Positions 1-7,912 of a stretch of 64,000 nt of DNA are shown one piece after another. The DNA lies in assembly GCF_014385085.1 (NCBI RefSeq), contig NZ_JACRTD010000004.1, positions 1 through 64,000 of the forward strand. Direction: 5' to 3'. The notes beneath the pieces were generated by a model, which was given only the letters and a program-made list of their open reading frames with translations, did no database searches and was not told where the DNA came from. The DNA comes from Youxingia wuxianensis (GTDB lineage: Bacteria > Bacillota > Clostridia > Oscillospirales > Ruminococcaceae). Both the position numbers and the translations under genes were made by a program. Position 1 is the first letter of the stretch. Every line of letters begins with the position of its first letter.

Positions 1-65
1 ATTGCTGCTATCGATAAGATGATCAGCAGTCCGTAACAGATGATGTTGCGCATTGTCTTACTCAT
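1..65 (-). CDS. N-terminus of a membrane protein, cut by the window edge
   Basis: Only the first 21 codons are present. They read from an ATG at position 65, behind a GGAGAG ribosome binding site, into a hydrophobic stretch (ICYGLLIILSIAA) typical of a first membrane helix or uncleaved signal anchor. The gene lies downstream of the fructoselysine-type kinase on the same strand. A transporter subunit for that pathway would fit the location, but this is inference from context only. Confidence 0.5.
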   Translation of the reverse strand, partial: MSKTMRNIICYGLLIILSIAA

Positions 66-161
66 GCTTACTCTCCTTTCGTTATACCCTTCCGGATAAC
101 TCTAACTACCTCACACAGCGAAAAAGAAAATTATGATAAAATATCAAATTTTCTATTTTCC

Positions 162-1010
162 TCAGTAAGTTTTGGCATAGCCAAACGCACCGTCTACCAG
201 GCAGTTGTTTGCCGAGAACTTTGCCGCCGTATGGAACGCTTTATCTATAACCTCATCACTGAGTTTGCTGTTTTTAGTCCAGCCGGAGGTTAGCAGGGAC
301 ATTAAGAAAGAAGTAAAGAAAGAATCCCCCGCCCCCATGGTATCTACTGCTTCTACCAGCTCTACAACGCCGTTATAATACTTTTCGCCATCGTACAAAA
401 TCTGGCCTTCGATACCTTTAGTGGTCAAAATATATTTTGTACCTAATTTATGTACCTTTTCCTGGAGGGCATGAATGTCATTTTCATCCATACCCTCGCA
501 GGAGAACAAAGCGAAATCAATATATGGACAAACCTGTTCCAGGTAGTCGTCCGCCTTAAATTCGTCCTCTACAGAAAAATCAAAGGTGACAATCCCGTTC
601 AAATCCCGCAGTTTGGGAAGTTCCGGTTCGGTTGCCGCATAACAACCGCTATGAATCAGATCAAATCCCGCCAGATAATCCAGTTCCTTTTTTTCCAGCA
701 CCATAGGCTCCGGTTTGGTAGGACGAAGATCATCCCCTACAAATACCCGGTCTCCTTCCACCAGATTAACATCACAGCGTTCGGTAGTTCCTTCTACCGT
801 ATGACAAGCGCTGATATCAATCCCCAGATCCGTCAGAGAAGCCTTTACATGATCCGCTTCCATATCTGTGCCGAATACACCCAGATAAGCCGAATCCACG
901 CCGGATTGTTTAGCGTATACAGCGAAATTAACTGCATTTCCGCCTGGGAACATAATCTTTTTATTTACATAACGATCAACGACATTATCGCCAAAACCTA
1001 CAACTTTCAT
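162..1010 (-). CDS. frlD: PfkB-family kinase, fructoselysine 6-kinase-like (FrlD)
   Basis: This 282-residue protein is a ribokinase/PfkB-fold sugar kinase. The N-terminal GDN.VD and FPGGNAVN.AVY motifs closely follow E. coli FrlD, and the C-terminal DTMGAGDSF motif carries the catalytic Asp and anion hole. FrlD phosphorylates fructoselysine on the 6-position using ATP in the cytoplasm. The neighbouring SIS-domain protein resembles FrlB, the next enzyme of the pathway, which strengthens the call. The start is an ATG behind GAGGTGA. It lies 32 nt downstream of the SIS gene, so the two are probably co-transcribed. The exact substrate (fructoselysine, psicoselysine or another Amadori product) cannot be read from the sequence. 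Confidence 0.75.
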   Translation of the reverse strand: MKVVGFGDNVVDRYVNKKIMFPGGNAVNFAVYAKQSGVDSAYLGVFGTDMEADHVKASLTDLGIDISACHTVEGTTERCDVNLVEGDRVFVGDDLRPTKPEPMVLEKKELDYLAGFDLIHSGCYAATEPELPKLRDLNGIVTFDFSVEDEFKADDYLEQVCPYIDFALFSCEGMDENDIHALQEKVHKLGTKYILTTKGIEGQILYDGEKYYNGVVELVEAVDTMGAGDSFFTSFLMSLLTSGWTKNSKLSDEVIDKAFHTAAKFSANNCLVDGAFGYAKTY

Positions 1011-1042
1011 GATATGTCACCTCTTTAGCCTGTTTCAGATTA

Positions 1043-2056
1043 TTAATATTCTACTTTTTTGTAGTATCTGCGGTAACTTAGGTCATGTCCGGTAACTTCC
1101 TGCAGATGTGGGCTGATCCGGCCTAAAGCACAGGTTACTACAATCGGTGCGAACATCCCGCGGATATCCTTGTCGATTCCTTCCAGTGCATAGTCCTTTG
1201 TATCGTATACTGTAAATTTTTTGGTGTACTTTTTACAGAATGCTTCAATGCGGTCTGCCAGAGGCCGGCTTTCATCTTCGCCTTTTACCAGAACTACATG
1301 GGTATTGTCGTCTACCAATTCCAAAGTGCCATGGAAGAAATCGGCCGCATGTACGGATTTGGTGCGGATCCACTGCATCTCTTCCAGTACGCACATGGCA
1401 TAGCAGTACACTTCGCCCCAGATATCGCCGCCGGCGGTGAAGATGTGATAATTGTCATCCAGATATTTGGGAGCGTAATCTTTTCCCTGCTCATCCGCCT
1501 GCTCTTTTACCTGCGCCAGCGCTACCGGCAAACGGTTAAGGTTCGCAATGAATTTTTCATACTGCGGGAACTCGCCCCGTTTGTACAGGTAGTAGGAGAA
1601 GAACATATAGTTCATATAATAATCCGCATCAGAAGAATAGCTGTCTTTATTCAGGTTGACTACGGAGTAATCCACTAATTTCTCGATTGGAGAGTTTTCG
1701 GCGCCAAGGGAGGCGATTGTCACAGCTCCGCGTTCTTTACAATAATGAATCGCTTCAATAATCTCTTTGGTGTTGCCGCTGTCGGACATAAAGAAACATA
1801 CGCTGTCTTTGCCCAGATGCCGGTTGCCGGTAGTAATAAGCATCGCCGCGTTTTCTGCATAAACCTGCGCGTCGGACATTTTCTTAAAAAACTGCTCGAA
1901 GGGGCGCATTACCGCTATCGTTCCGCCGATCCCCACCAGGAACAAATTCTTTTTGCCCAAAGCCATCGCGCTGTCAATAATTTTTTCGATTTCGCCTCTC
2001 TTTTCCAGCAGTTTTCCCATTTTCCCTACATACTCTTCCAAATACTTCTTATCCAT
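1043..2056 (-). CDS. frlB: SIS-domain deglycase, fructoselysine-6-phosphate deglycase-like (FrlB)
   Basis: The protein (about 337 aa) has two sugar isomerase (SIS) domains. The first shows LVGIGGTIAVM and SDSGNTKEIIEA, matching the phosphosugar-binding loops; the second contains FFHGTLELV, like the FRHGPLE motif of FrlB and the GlmS isomerase domain. The C-terminus RRYYKKVEY closely resembles that of E. coli FrlB. FrlB cleaves fructoselysine 6-phosphate to lysine and glucose 6-phosphate. I place the start at the ATG at 2056, behind AAAGGA with a 9-nt spacer; upstream TTG codons are possible but badly spaced. It sits between the kinase and a GntR regulator on the same strand, consistent with one catabolic operon. 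Confidence 0.75.
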   Translation of the reverse strand: MDKKYLEEYVGKMGKLLEKRGEIEKIIDSAMALGKKNLFLVGIGGTIAVMRPFEQFFKKMSDAQVYAENAAMLITTGNRHLGKDSVCFFMSDSGNTKEIIEAIHYCKERGAVTIASLGAENSPIEKLVDYSVVNLNKDSYSSDADYYMNYMFFSYYLYKRGEFPQYEKFIANLNRLPVALAQVKEQADEQGKDYAPKYLDDNYHIFTAGGDIWGEVYCYAMCVLEEMQWIRTKSVHAADFFHGTLELVDDNTHVVLVKGEDESRPLADRIEAFCKKYTKKFTVYDTKDYALEGIDKDIRGMFAPIVVTCALGRISPHLQEVTGHDLSYRRYYKKVEY

Positions 2057-2104
2057 CAACAATCATCCTTTCTAAAAATACGCAAAAGATATTCCTTCTA
2101 TTAA

Positions 2105-2129
2105 TAAAAGATCCGGCCGGATTCTTTTA
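2105..2129. promoter_or_regulatory. Palindrome upstream of the FrlB-like gene
   Basis: AAAAGATCCGGCCGGATTCTTTT is a near-perfect dyad centred on CCGG, about 50 nt before the deglycase start. The loop would be too small for a classical terminator, so an operator for one of the nearby GntR regulators is more likely. The rest of the 2130-2357 interval is AT-rich and I see no gene in it. Confidence 0.35.
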
Positions 2130-2357
2130 CTTTCCAATTTCTAAAAAAAGGCAACAACTTACCAGGCCCTTTGCATTTTTTCATTCAAAAAGCAAAAAGC
2201 GAGCCAAACCTTATATGTCCTTTAGGCCCCTTCTTTTCCAAAAAGCCGCCCTGTATTCTCCATTTTTAAAACGGATAGTTATCGAAAAACACAACAACTA
2301 ACTAAGCCTTTCAGACATTGTTTTCCGAAAAGCGAAATTTTTATCTCTGTTCCCTAT

Positions 2358-3080
2358 TTAACCGCCGCGAATTTCTGTTTCATAACCAGCACGCTGAGCA
2401 TTGATGATTCCCTGGGAGTACTCTACCAGCTCCCCTTGGGCTGTAGAAGCGATTGCCCTTTCCAAAAAAACCACATCGCCCTCATAAATCGAAAGCAGCC
2501 TTGCTTCTTCCTGGCTGGCGCGGGTCAGACGGATGTTTGCATCCTGCTTGATCAGGTTGATTTTATAAATCTGCTGCAACACCGCGTACAAAGAGTTGCG
2601 CTCAAAGTCATACTCTTCCAATCCCGGACAAAACCGCACAGGGAGACACGCTTTCTCCAACGCTATGGGCTCGCCATTAAATGAACGAACCCGGATAAGT
2701 ACATAAACTTCTTCTTTGTCCGAAACCCTTAGGCGTTTGGCTACCGACTGCCCCGCCTTTTGGATATTCAGGCTGATCAGGCGGCTGGAAGGAATAAGCC
2801 CCGCAGCCTGCGCCGAAGCGGAAAAGGAAATGAAGTCTTTCATATTCATCCAATACTTGGGCATTGAAAGAAAGCTGCCCTTGCCATGGACTGTATACAG
2901 CCGTTTCTGAGCGCACATGCGGCTCACTGCATCCCGGATGGTTCCCCGGCTGACGCCCAGCATTTCTGAAAGTTTCCTTTCCGACGGGAGCATGTCATTG
3001 GCCTGCAGGTGGTTTTCATCGATGTACTCTTCAATGCTGTCTATTACATCGTCGCTGACCAGATTGATCTGCTTGCTAAT
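2358..3080 (-). CDS. GntR/HutC-type regulator with UTRA domain, predicted AUU start (regulator A)
   Basis: The protein has an N-terminal winged helix (LPSERKLSEMLGVSRGTIRDAV) followed by a UTRA effector domain with the usual end VEYSQGIINAQRAGYE. The first in-frame ATG (2993) falls inside the winged helix and would delete its first helix. Reading upstream, the frame has no ATG, GTG or TTG before an in-frame TAA at 3098-3096. The best start is ATT at 3080, two bases after an extended Shine-Dalgarno AGGATGTGATC. This gives 240 aa, the normal family length. The first residues (I-S-K-Q-I-N-L-V) align with those of regulator C (I-S-K-Y-S-N-L-V). It probably controls the FrlB/FrlD-like genes downstream. 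Confidence 0.75.
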   Translation of the reverse strand: MSKQINLVSDDVIDSIEEYIDENHLQANDMLPSERKLSEMLGVSRGTIRDAVSRMCAQKRLYTVHGKGSFLSMPKYWMNMKDFISFSASAQAAGLIPSSRLISLNIQKAGQSVAKRLRVSDKEEVYVLIRVRSFNGEPIALEKACLPVRFCPGLEEYDFERNSLYAVLQQIYKINLIKQDANIRLTRASQEEARLLSIYEGDVVFLERAIASTAQGELVEYSQGIINAQRAGYETEIRGG

Positions 3081-3169
3081 AAGATCACATCCTGATTACT
3101 ATTTTCTTCCTATTATAACATCCCCCACCAACAGAAAGAAAGTTACCACATCCTCCTGATGACACTTTC

Positions 3170-3197
3170 AGTATACCAGATATCCACCTAAAGTCAA
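3170..3197 (-). promoter_or_regulatory. Sigma-A type promoter for regulator A
   Basis: TTGACT, a 16-nt spacer and TATACT read leftwards, with TGG directly before the -10 (extended -10). It lies about 90 nt upstream of the predicted AUU start. The TGGTATACT string also occurs at 4265-4273 ahead of the BtpA gene, so part of it may be operator sequence. Confidence 0.55.
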
Positions 3198-3339
3198 CAA
3201 CTGAATTAAAAAAGATTTCTAAATTTAATAATTTTATTTATATTGACCACAATCAAACAAAACTTATAGTCAATCTGATAGATATTTTCCTCTAAAAATT
3301 CCTCTTCCTCAGATAAATGTCAAGAAGCTTCCCCACTTG

Positions 3340-3369
3340 TTGACATTTTCAGCCGGTAAGTGATAAAAT
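3340..3369 (+). promoter_or_regulatory. Sigma-A type promoter for regulator B
   Basis: TTGACA, an 18-nt spacer and TAAAAT lie about 42 nt before the predicted start of the divergent GntR gene. The 3198-3339 interval between the two divergent promoters is AT-rich and without genes. Confidence 0.6.
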
Positions 3370-3411
3370 AATGTATCGATTTAACATGGTTATGGTGCGG
3401 AGGTGAAGTGC

Positions 3412-4122
3412 TTGACGATAAAAAAGCCCTTGTATGTCCAATTCGGCGATAAAATTCGGGCTATGATTCAAAACGGCGATTTGAAATATGGGCAAAGTAT
3501 CCCCTCCGAACGAGAGCTTTCTGAAACCTATTCCATCGATCGCAAGACCATCCGTAAAGGTCTTGCTCTTTTAGTGGAGGAAGAACTGCTGGTGCGTATT
3601 CCCGGCAAGGGCACTTATGTAAGCAAGCCGAAAATCGCTTATTCCATGGAGGAGATGGGCGGCTATACCCAACTGTTCCAGGAAATTGGCATGCGCCCTT
3701 CCAGCCGGGTAATCTTCACTGGACAGGTGTCCTGCGGGTACCGGCTATCCAAAGTGTTCGGCATACCTAAGGACGCCGCGCTGTATAAGATCGTGCGTAT
3801 CCGTATGGGCGACGATGAGCCGATTGCTTTGGAAACTACCTATCTTCCCTATCACTTAGTGGAGGATATTGAAAAGATTGACTTTGGAATTTACTCCCTT
3901 TACGAGATTTATGCGGAAAATGGCATTTCTCCCAGCCGTATCCGGGAAACGGTGGAAGCTGTGGAGCTGGGAGCCATCGAGGCCAAGCATCTGAACCTTC
4001 CAGTCGGGGAGCCGGCATTCCTAATTATCGATACTACCTATGACAATCAGGGTGCGGTAATTGAATATACCCAGGGTCTTACCAACAGCAAACGAATGAT
4101 GATGATTAAAGTTCTTCAATAA
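3412..4122 (+). CDS. GntR/HutC-type regulator with UTRA domain (regulator B)
   Basis: A 236-residue transcription regulator. Residues 1-70 form the winged helix (IPSERELSETYSIDRKTIRKGLALL, then VRIPGKGTYVSKP). The rest is a UTRA ligand domain ending DNQGAVIEYTQGLTNSKRMMM. The start is taken as TTG at 3412, eight bases after GGAGG; the upstream GTG (3403) overlaps that site. It closely resembles regulator D further along, and both recognise an IDRKTIRK/VDRKTLRK-type helix. It lies just before the BtpA-FGGY kinase pair and ends in a strong terminator, so it is likely their local regulator. Confidence 0.85.
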   Translation: MTIKKPLYVQFGDKIRAMIQNGDLKYGQSIPSERELSETYSIDRKTIRKGLALLVEEELLVRIPGKGTYVSKPKIAYSMEEMGGYTQLFQEIGMRPSSRVIFTGQVSCGYRLSKVFGIPKDAALYKIVRIRMGDDEPIALETTYLPYHLVEDIEKIDFGIYSLYEIYAENGISPSRIRETVEAVELGAIEAKHLNLPVGEPAFLIIDTTYDNQGAVIEYTQGLTNSKRMMMIKVLQ

Positions 4123-4163
4123 AAAAGCTGGGCCACTTTCGAGAAAGCGGCCCAGCTTTTTTG
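4121..4163 (+). terminator. Rho-independent terminator after regulator B
   Basis: AAAAAGCTGGGCC..CTTTC pairs with GAAAG..GGCCCAGCTTTTTT, a long stem running into six Ts. The stop codon of regulator B overlaps its 5' edge. Confidence 0.9.
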
Positions 4164-4394
4164 TTTACTTTCTATTTTGGTCTATTTTTAGGCCAATTTG
4201 GTGGTTTTACCCAAAAAAAGATTAAATTTTTTCTATTGTAGAGACTAGTATTTTTTAAAATCTATGGTATACTTAAGACACAAACAGATGGAACTGGTAA
4301 GCATAAGAGACAATTTGGGGTATTTTAAAGTGACGTTTACTTTCGTCCTGCAGGCTTAAATTTTCGGTTCCATAAATTTAAGGAGGATTTTATT

Positions 4395-5216
4395 ATGAGT
4401 TGGCGTAAAGAAATGTTTGGTTCCGAAAAACCGATTATCGCAATGCTGCATCTGCGTGCGTTCCCGGGCGATCCTTTGTATAAAAGGACCGACACAATGA
4501 AACAAGTGGTGGAACACGCTCGTCATGACCTGCACGCTCTGCAGGAAGGCGCCGGCGGCGTTGACGGTATTCTGTTCTCTAATGAGTTCAGCCTTCCTTA
4601 TCAGTGTCCGGTAGACCCAATCGCTCCGGCGGCTATGGGACGTATTATCGGCGAACTGATGAGCGAAATCACAAAGCCTTACGGCGTTGATTTGGAATCC
4701 GATCCTATGGCGGCTATCGACCTGGCTGCCGCAGTTGACGCGAAATTTATCCGCGGCACCTTCACTGGCGCTTATGCGGGAGACGGCGGTCTTAATAACA
4801 CCGACATCGCCACTACCTTGCGCCGGAAAAGAGAACTGGGCCTGGATGATTTGAGAATGCTGTACTTCCTCAACAACGAATCCGATGAGTATCTGGTAGA
4901 AAGAGACGTTGTTGACGTGGCAAAATCCATGATCTTCTGCTGCAAACCGGACGTTCTGTGTATTTCCGGCGCCTATGCAGGCCAGCAGGCCAACACCGAT
5001 TGGATCACCCGCGTACGTACTGCCGCCAATGGTACGCCTGTATTCTGCAACACCGGCTGCCGCGCAGACAATATCAAAGAAAAATTGGCTATTTCTGACG
5101 GTGCTTGCGTTGGTACCGCCTTTAAAGTGGACGGCAAATTTGAAAACCTGGTGGATGTCAACCGCGTTGCCGAGTTTATGACCCAGGTACAGGAATACCG
5201 CAAAGAAAACGAATAA
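4395..5216 (+). CDS. BtpA/SgcQ-family TIM-barrel protein, copy 1
   Basis: The 273-aa protein begins MSWRKEMFG and contains PIIAMLHLRAFPGDPLY, GVDGILFSNEFSLPYQ and FCNTGCRADNIKEKLAISDGACVGTAFK. These are features of the BtpA family, which includes E. coli SgcQ and PTS-linked putative nucleosidase or phosphosugar proteins. Its catalytic reaction is not established. It precedes an FGGY kinase in what looks like a two-gene operon, so a phosphorylated sugar or nucleoside-like substrate is plausible. A close paralogue lies at 26726-27550. It starts with AGGAGG 9-10 nt before ATG. Upstream, TATACT at 4268-4273 is a likely -10 but its -35 is poor, suggesting regulated expression. Confidence 0.8.
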   Translation: MSWRKEMFGSEKPIIAMLHLRAFPGDPLYKRTDTMKQVVEHARHDLHALQEGAGGVDGILFSNEFSLPYQCPVDPIAPAAMGRIIGELMSEITKPYGVDLESDPMAAIDLAAAVDAKFIRGTFTGAYAGDGGLNNTDIATTLRRKRELGLDDLRMLYFLNNESDEYLVERDVVDVAKSMIFCCKPDVLCISGAYAGQQANTDWITRVRTAANGTPVFCNTGCRADNIKEKLAISDGACVGTAFKVDGKFENLVDVNRVAEFMTQVQEYRKENE

Positions 5217-5283
5217 TTACCCGGTTTCTATACAGTCGAAAATATAATTAACATATGTTGTAACGAAAGGGGAAAATCGGAAA

Positions 5284-6807
5284 ATGGCTAACAAGTATTT
5301 TATGGGTATCGACGTAGGTACCAATGAAAGCAAAGGTGTCCTGATCGACGAAAACTGTAAAATTATCCATACTGAGATTGCTCAGCACGGAGTGGAGAAC
5401 CCAAAACCAAACTTCTGGGAGCATGACGCGGAAGTTGTTTGGTGGGGGGATATCTGTAAAATCTCCAACGCCCTGATCAAAAATTCGGGTATCAAAAACA
5501 CCGATATTAAAGGCATGGGCGTCAGCGCTTTGAGCGCCGATGTCGTTCCGGTAGATGAAAACTGTGTTCCCCTGCGCAAGGCGATCCTGTATGGTATTGA
5601 CGCCCGCGCAGAAAAAGAAATGGAATATCTTACCGAATACTACGGACCGCAAAGAATGGATACGCTGTTTAACGGACGTCCCTTATGTTCTTCCGACTGT
5701 ATGCCAAAAATTTTGTGGATAAAAAACAACGAACCGGAAATATTTGAAAAAACATATAAATTCTTAACCGCTTCCTCTTACATAACCGCGAAACTTACCG
5801 GCGTTTATGTAATTGACCGTTATCTGGCGCTGTCCTCTTTCGCCCCTTGTTACCGCGGGGATCTGTCCATCGATGATGAGCTGGCCCGGGAGTGTTACTG
5901 CCGCGGCGATCAGCTGGCGGAGGGAAAAGAAACCACCGATGTAGTTGGGTATGTCACCGCAGAAGCGGCGGCACAAACCGGTCTTGCGGTGGGAACTCCC
6001 ATCATCACCGGTACGGACGATTCCGGCGCGGAAGCAATCAGCACCGGCGTTTTGGAACCAGGCGATCTGATGGTGCAGTTGGGTTCCACCTGCTACATTA
6101 TGTACTGCTCCGAAAAGATGGTGACTGACGAAAGAATTTGGGCGGAAGATTATCTGGTTCCAGAAACCTTCTGTCTGGACGGCGGCACCAACGCCGCAGG
6201 CGCTCTGACCAAATGGATGCGGGATACTATCTTCCCGGATCTGGTGCAGGCCCAGGAAAAGGGCGGCGAAAACGCATTCGGCGCGATGGCGAAACTGGCG
6301 GAAAAAATTCCGGCGGGTTCGGAAGGGCTGGTTGTTCTCCCTTACTTTGCCGGCGAACGCACCCCCATCAACGACGCCAACGCCAAAGGCGTGTTCTTCG
6401 GACTTCTGTTCAACCATACCCGGGAGCATATGTACCGGGCGGCGTTGGAAGGCGTTGCCTATTCTATCGCTCAGCATGTGGACATTTTTGAGGAAAACGG
6501 CCTGAAGATCAATAACTTTATGTGTGTAGGCGGCGGTACTCAGAATAAGGAATGGCTGCAAATTATCGCCGATGTTACCGGACATACGGTAAAAACTGCA
6601 AAAATCACCATCGGCGCTTCCTATGGAGACGCTATGATGGCGGCGATCGGTACCGGCCATTTCAAAGGATACGGCGATCTGTCCAATTATATCGAACCTG
6701 GTATGGTAATTGAGCCAAATATGAAAAACCATGAGGTTTATAAACCTCTGAAAAAGATTTACCACGAGCTGTATGAAAACACCAAAGAATTAATGCATCA
6801 GTTATAA
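5284..6807 (+). CDS. FGGY-family carbohydrate kinase (xylulokinase-like)
   Basis: At 507 residues this has the full length of the FGGY family. GIDVGTNESKGVLID at the N-terminus is the first phosphate-binding loop; LVVLPYFAGERTPINDANAKGVFFGL and MCVGGGTQNKEWLQIIADVTG in the second domain are the family signature and adenosine motif. Such enzymes phosphorylate pentoses, pentuloses or polyols with ATP in the cytoplasm; the substrate here cannot be assigned. It lies 67 nt downstream of the BtpA-like gene on the same strand, so the two are probably co-transcribed. Confidence 0.85.
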   Translation: MANKYFMGIDVGTNESKGVLIDENCKIIHTEIAQHGVENPKPNFWEHDAEVVWWGDICKISNALIKNSGIKNTDIKGMGVSALSADVVPVDENCVPLRKAILYGIDARAEKEMEYLTEYYGPQRMDTLFNGRPLCSSDCMPKILWIKNNEPEIFEKTYKFLTASSYITAKLTGVYVIDRYLALSSFAPCYRGDLSIDDELARECYCRGDQLAEGKETTDVVGYVTAEAAAQTGLAVGTPIITGTDDSGAEAISTGVLEPGDLMVQLGSTCYIMYCSEKMVTDERIWAEDYLVPETFCLDGGTNAAGALTKWMRDTIFPDLVQAQEKGGENAFGAMAKLAEKIPAGSEGLVVLPYFAGERTPINDANAKGVFFGLLFNHTREHMYRAALEGVAYSIAQHVDIFEENGLKINNFMCVGGGTQNKEWLQIIADVTGHTVKTAKITIGASYGDAMMAAIGTGHFKGYGDLSNYIEPGMVIEPNMKNHEVYKPLKKIYHELYENTKELMHQL

Positions 6808-6837
6808 TTACCTATCCTATCTTCTTCCTACACTGTG

Positions 6838-6930
6838 TTTTATTGCCGCTGGGGTTAGAGTTTTTTTCTAAGGCTGATTGACGAAACCTGTCGGCAGCAT
6901 TTATAATAAACTATGCTAGCGGCAATAAAA
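6838..6930. repeat. 13-bp perfect inverted repeat flanking a promoter
   Basis: TTTTATTGCCGCT at 6838-6850 is the exact reverse complement of 6918-6930. One arm lies upstream of the -35 of the promoter for regulator C and the other near its transcription start, 10 nt before its ribosome binding site. The 67-nt spacing makes a terminator unlikely; two operator half-sites joined by a DNA loop is a better reading. The core TTGCCGCT recurs at 7831-7838 just before the promoter of regulator D. Confidence 0.6.
6878..6907 (+). promoter_or_regulatory. Promoter for regulator C
   Basis: TTGACG, an 18-nt spacer and a consensus TATAAT, placed between the two arms of the inverted repeat. Transcription would begin near 6914. 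Confidence 0.6.
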
Positions 6931-6953
6931 ACGCGGCATTGGAGGCGATCAAT

Positions 6954-7667
6954 ATAAGTAAATATTCTAATTTGGTGCATTCTGAACTTTCTGAGAAAAT
7001 CGAAGAATATATTTACCACAACCATTTGGAAAGCGGCGCTCGTCTGCCTGCGGAACGGGATTTCTGTCAGCTGCTGGGTGTGAGCCGGATGACCTTGCGG
7101 GAAGCAATTAAAAAGCTTTGCGAAGAGGGCGTTTTGGATAATATCCGCGGAAAAGGTACGTTTGTAGCAGCAAAAAGAGTATGCAACGATCTTCTCCGTT
7201 TTTCAAAATCCCCCTACTCTCCTCAAGAAGGCTCTTACAAACTCATCAGTATCCAGAAATTGAAAGCGGAAGGTTCGGTTGCCCGGCATCTGCTGCTTCC
7301 TGTAGGGGCTGAAGTGTATCAGATCAAGCATCTTCGCACAGTGGAGGGAGAGCGTGTTTCCATTGAAACGTCTTATCTTCCCGCCGCAGGAATTGGTAAA
7401 ATCAATGAACGCAAATTGGAAAACATGCCGATCTGCAGTGTCTATGGAAAAGATTTCAGCCAAATGCTTACCCGTGTCAATATCCGGATAAGCATTGGAA
7501 ATGCTGCTTTTGAAGAAAGCGAATGGCTGAATATTTTCGAAGGGGAATATATCACGGTGGAAAAGCGTACGCTTTTTACCGGAGACGATACCCCGGTGGA
7601 ATATTGCATTTCCGTTTCCAGCGCGCGCAAGGTATTGTATTCCACCAGTCTGAAAGCTAATAATTAA
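6954..7667 (+). CDS. GntR-family regulator with UTRA domain, predicted AUA start (regulator C)
   Basis: The winged helix (LPAERDFCQLLGVSRMTLREAIKKL, GVLDNIRGKGTFVA) is followed by a UTRA-type domain. The only near-canonical start is TTG at 6939, but that codon runs into the ribosome binding site GGAGGCGATC (6941-6950) and has no site of its own. The codon at proper distance is ATA at 6954, eight bases after GGAGG. From there the protein reads I-S-K-Y-S-N-L-V and has 237 aa. Those residues align one-to-one with regulator A from its predicted AUU start. If the TTG is used, the protein simply gains five residues (MEAIN). Confidence 0.75.
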   Translation: MSKYSNLVHSELSEKIEEYIYHNHLESGARLPAERDFCQLLGVSRMTLREAIKKLCEEGVLDNIRGKGTFVAAKRVCNDLLRFSKSPYSPQEGSYKLISIQKLKAEGSVARHLLLPVGAEVYQIKHLRTVEGERVSIETSYLPAAGIGKINERKLENMPICSVYGKDFSQMLTRVNIRISIGNAAFEESEWLNIFEGEYITVEKRTLFTGDDTPVEYCISVSSARKVLYSTSLKANN

Positions 7668-7768
7668 ATTTTCTTTTTAGAAGTTTTTTCAAGAGAGGAA
7701 AATGTTTCTCAGAAGGCGGAGATTTAGAAATTTTGATAAATATCATACCCCTTTCAACCACAACCATA

Positions 7769-7810
7769 GTATGCCGCCTATCTATAGGATAGGCGGCATA
7801 CCGCTTTTTA
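7769..7810 (+). terminator. Terminator after regulator C
   Basis: A perfect 14-bp stem (GTATGCCGCCTATC / GATAGGCGGCATAC) with a 5-nt loop, followed by CGCTTTTT. Confidence 0.9.
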
Positions 7811-7840
7811 GGCCTTGTTTACTTTTCCTGTTGCCGCTGA

Positions 7841-7869
7841 TTGCAAAATTCCCGTAAATATGGCATACT
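7841..7869 (+). promoter_or_regulatory. Promoter for regulator D
   Basis: TTGCAA, a 17-nt spacer and CATACT preceded by TGG. This places the transcription start about 35 nt before the predicted AUC start codon. Confidence 0.45.
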
Positions 7870-7912
7870 GTTACTTGTGACCCCATTTTAGTCGAAAGGA
7901 TGGTGATCTGCC

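Noticed and set aside
5764..6765. Long minus-strand open frame opposite the FGGY kinase
   Set aside because: It is the mirror of a clear, full-length kinase gene, with no family resemblance and no ribosome binding site.
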